DNA of 6,451 nt from JBELHR01 sp049607205 (GTDB lineage: Bacteria; Bacteroidota; Bacteroidia; Flavobacteriales; Flavobacteriaceae), in NCBI GenBank assembly GCA_049607205.1, contig JBMYWH010000043.1, positions 1 through 6,451 on the forward strand. The letters run 5' to 3'. The stretch's first letter is position 1; each line of letters opens with the position of its first letter. The translations under genes and the position numbers were made by a program. Positions 6,063 to 6,451 of this stretch are shown one piece after another. A model generated the notes under the pieces. The model did no database searches, was not told where the DNA came from, and saw nothing but the letters and a program-made list of their open reading frames with translations.

Positions 6063-6189
6063 TTAAAGATTAAAAGTGACGAGACTGTAAGCTAGTATTC
6101 ATTCTGAACCATAAGCAACAGCACTAAGCACCCACATCTAGCTACAACCTCACGAATAGTTAGAATAAAACTTTCCCCATTTGTCGGTA

Positions 6190-6220
6190 TTGTATAAACA
6201 TAAGCTTCCACCTATCTTTA
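6190..6220 (+). promoter_or_regulatory. Orphan promoter with no gene behind it
   Basis: TTG (6190-6192) and TATCTTTA (6213-6220) are separated by 20 nt, inside the 17-23 nt range of flavobacterial promoters. The -7 box differs from TAnnTTTG only at the last base and equals the box before the 147-aa gene. It is the best-formed promoter in the window, yet no reading frame follows. Transcription would start near 6227. Confidence 0.4.
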
Positions 6221-6226
6221 CTATAT

Positions 6227-6355
6227 CAATAAGTAACAAATAATTATTACCCCGCACGATTACCCCCTTTGGTGCATTAGTTGTGAAAATTGATACTAAA
6301 ACTACCCTAATCATCTAATTAAAAAGGCGATACTCATAATAGTATCGCCTTTTTT
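6227..6355 (+). ncRNA. Candidate intergenic small RNA of about 130 nt
   Basis: The interval between the orphan promoter and the perfect hairpin plus U-run at 6321-6355 contains no ATG in any plus-strand frame, and its longest GTG frame is 11 codons. A promoter, no coding frame and an intrinsic terminator together are the usual signs of a small RNA. Two C-runs (CCCC 6250-6253, CCCCC 6263-6267) have few G residues nearby to pair with and could be an exposed pairing site. No match to a known RNA family (6S, tmRNA, SRP RNA, RNase P) is recognised. The 5' end is an estimate. Confidence 0.25.
6321..6355 (+). terminator. Strong bidirectional intrinsic terminator
   Basis: AAAAAGGCGATACT (6321-6334) and AGTATCGCCTTTTT (6341-6354) form a perfect 14-bp inverted repeat with loop CATAAT. 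Six T residues follow on the plus strand and five on the minus strand, so it can stop transcription both ways. On the plus strand it would end the candidate small RNA or readthrough from the exporter gene; on the minus strand it would back up the rRNA terminator 28 nt away. Confidence 0.88.
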
Positions 6356-6382
6356 AATACCCTAATCTTAAATATAACGCAT

Positions 6383-6415
6383 AAAAAAACCCTCACTACA
6401 ATGTAATGAGGGTTT
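6383..6415 (-). terminator. rRNA operon terminator
   Basis: The arms at 6387-6399 and 6403-6415 pair around a 3-base loop, 8 nt after the 5S end on the minus strand, and are followed by seven U residues in that transcript. The only imperfect pair (6396/6406) is a G-U wobble in minus-strand RNA but an A-C mismatch in plus-strand RNA. This shows that the hairpin is built for the leftward rRNA transcript. Confidence 0.9.
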
Positions 6416-6423
6416 AAAAAAAA

Positions 6424-6451
6424 GGCGGTGACATACTCTCCCACCAGTGGC
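6424..6451 (-). rRNA. rrf: 5S ribosomal RNA, 3' end only
   Basis: Read on the minus strand, the last 28 nt contain GGTGGGAGAGTATGTCACC followed by GCC, the conserved 3' part of bacterial 5S rRNA (helix I strand and the adjacent GGGAGAGTA segment). A rho-independent terminator follows immediately. The rest of the gene lies beyond the right edge, and the 16S-23S-5S operon should extend further right. The mature 3' end is placed at 6424 by analogy and could be off by a few bases. Confidence 0.85.

Larger units (their letters stand above)
6063..6423. other. Gene-free stretch between the exporter gene and the 5S rRNA
   Basis: I find no credible protein-coding gene on either strand here. The first part (6063-6189) holds only an AU-rich 8-bp hairpin overlapping the exporter stop (CTTTTAAT 6056-6063 with ATTAAAAG 6069-6076) and otherwise nothing recognisable. 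The middle has a promoter-like pair and a possible small RNA ending at a strong hairpin at 6321-6354. The right part has the rRNA operon terminator. No tRNA cloverleaf was seen. Confidence 0.7.

Noticed and set aside
6056..6076. 8-bp inverted repeat at the exporter stop codon as a terminator
   Set aside because: The stem is almost all A-U and no U-run follows, so it should not terminate well.
6283..6318. 11-codon GTG frame before the hairpin as a leader-peptide attenuator
   Set aside because: No gene in the same direction follows the hairpin, so there is nothing to attenuate, and the peptide has no telling codon run.
1..6451. Mobile element, CRISPR array, tRNA or known defence locus
   Set aside because: No transposase, integrase or nuclease, no terminal repeats, no regularly spaced repeats and no cloverleaf were seen; the window reads as ordinary chromosome next to an rRNA operon.

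Overview
The window looks like chromosomal DNA of a member of the Bacteroidota, most likely a flavobacterium-like organism. The evidence is AT-rich intergenic DNA, the near absence of Shine-Dalgarno sequences before starts, TAnnTTTR-type -7 promoter boxes close to start codons, a membrane-anchored LytTR regulator, and gene neighbours typical of that phylum. This assignment is inference; no marker gene is complete enough to fix a genus.

Layout, left to right: (1) the 3' part of a CPBP (CAAX/Abi-type) intramembrane protease, converging with a 4-nt overlap on (2) a minus-strand LytTR DNA-binding protein with four predicted membrane helices. (3) Divergent from the regulator across 62 bp is a two-gene unit: an exported serine alpha/beta-hydrolase and a small four-helix membrane protein, joined by a TAATG overlap. 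(4) Next is a compact three-gene unit: a 290-aa helical lipoprotein, a 98-aa helical protein, and a 398-aa membrane protein that carries a degenerate alpha/beta-hydrolase (lipase-like) fold interrupted by a transmembrane hairpin. (5) A 147-aa four-helix membrane protein of unknown function follows, and then (6) a complete TauE/SafE-family (TSUP) anion exporter. (7) The right end is non-coding. It holds a candidate orphan small RNA with promoter and terminator, then two strong hairpin terminators, and finally the 3' end of a 5S rRNA on the minus strand. The window therefore ends at the tail of an rRNA operon that reads leftwards.

How the genes may work together: the LytTR protein is placed to control itself and the divergent hydrolase. 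A perfect 9-bp direct repeat with a 20-bp period over its start codon has the architecture of a LytTR operator. The part that best fits an undescribed system is the lipoprotein/98-aa/membrane-hydrolase unit at 2367-4738. Its genes are tightly spaced and I recognise no established pathway for the set; the hydrolase carries a plausible Ser-Asp-His triad. No transposase, integrase, CRISPR array or known defence gene is visible.
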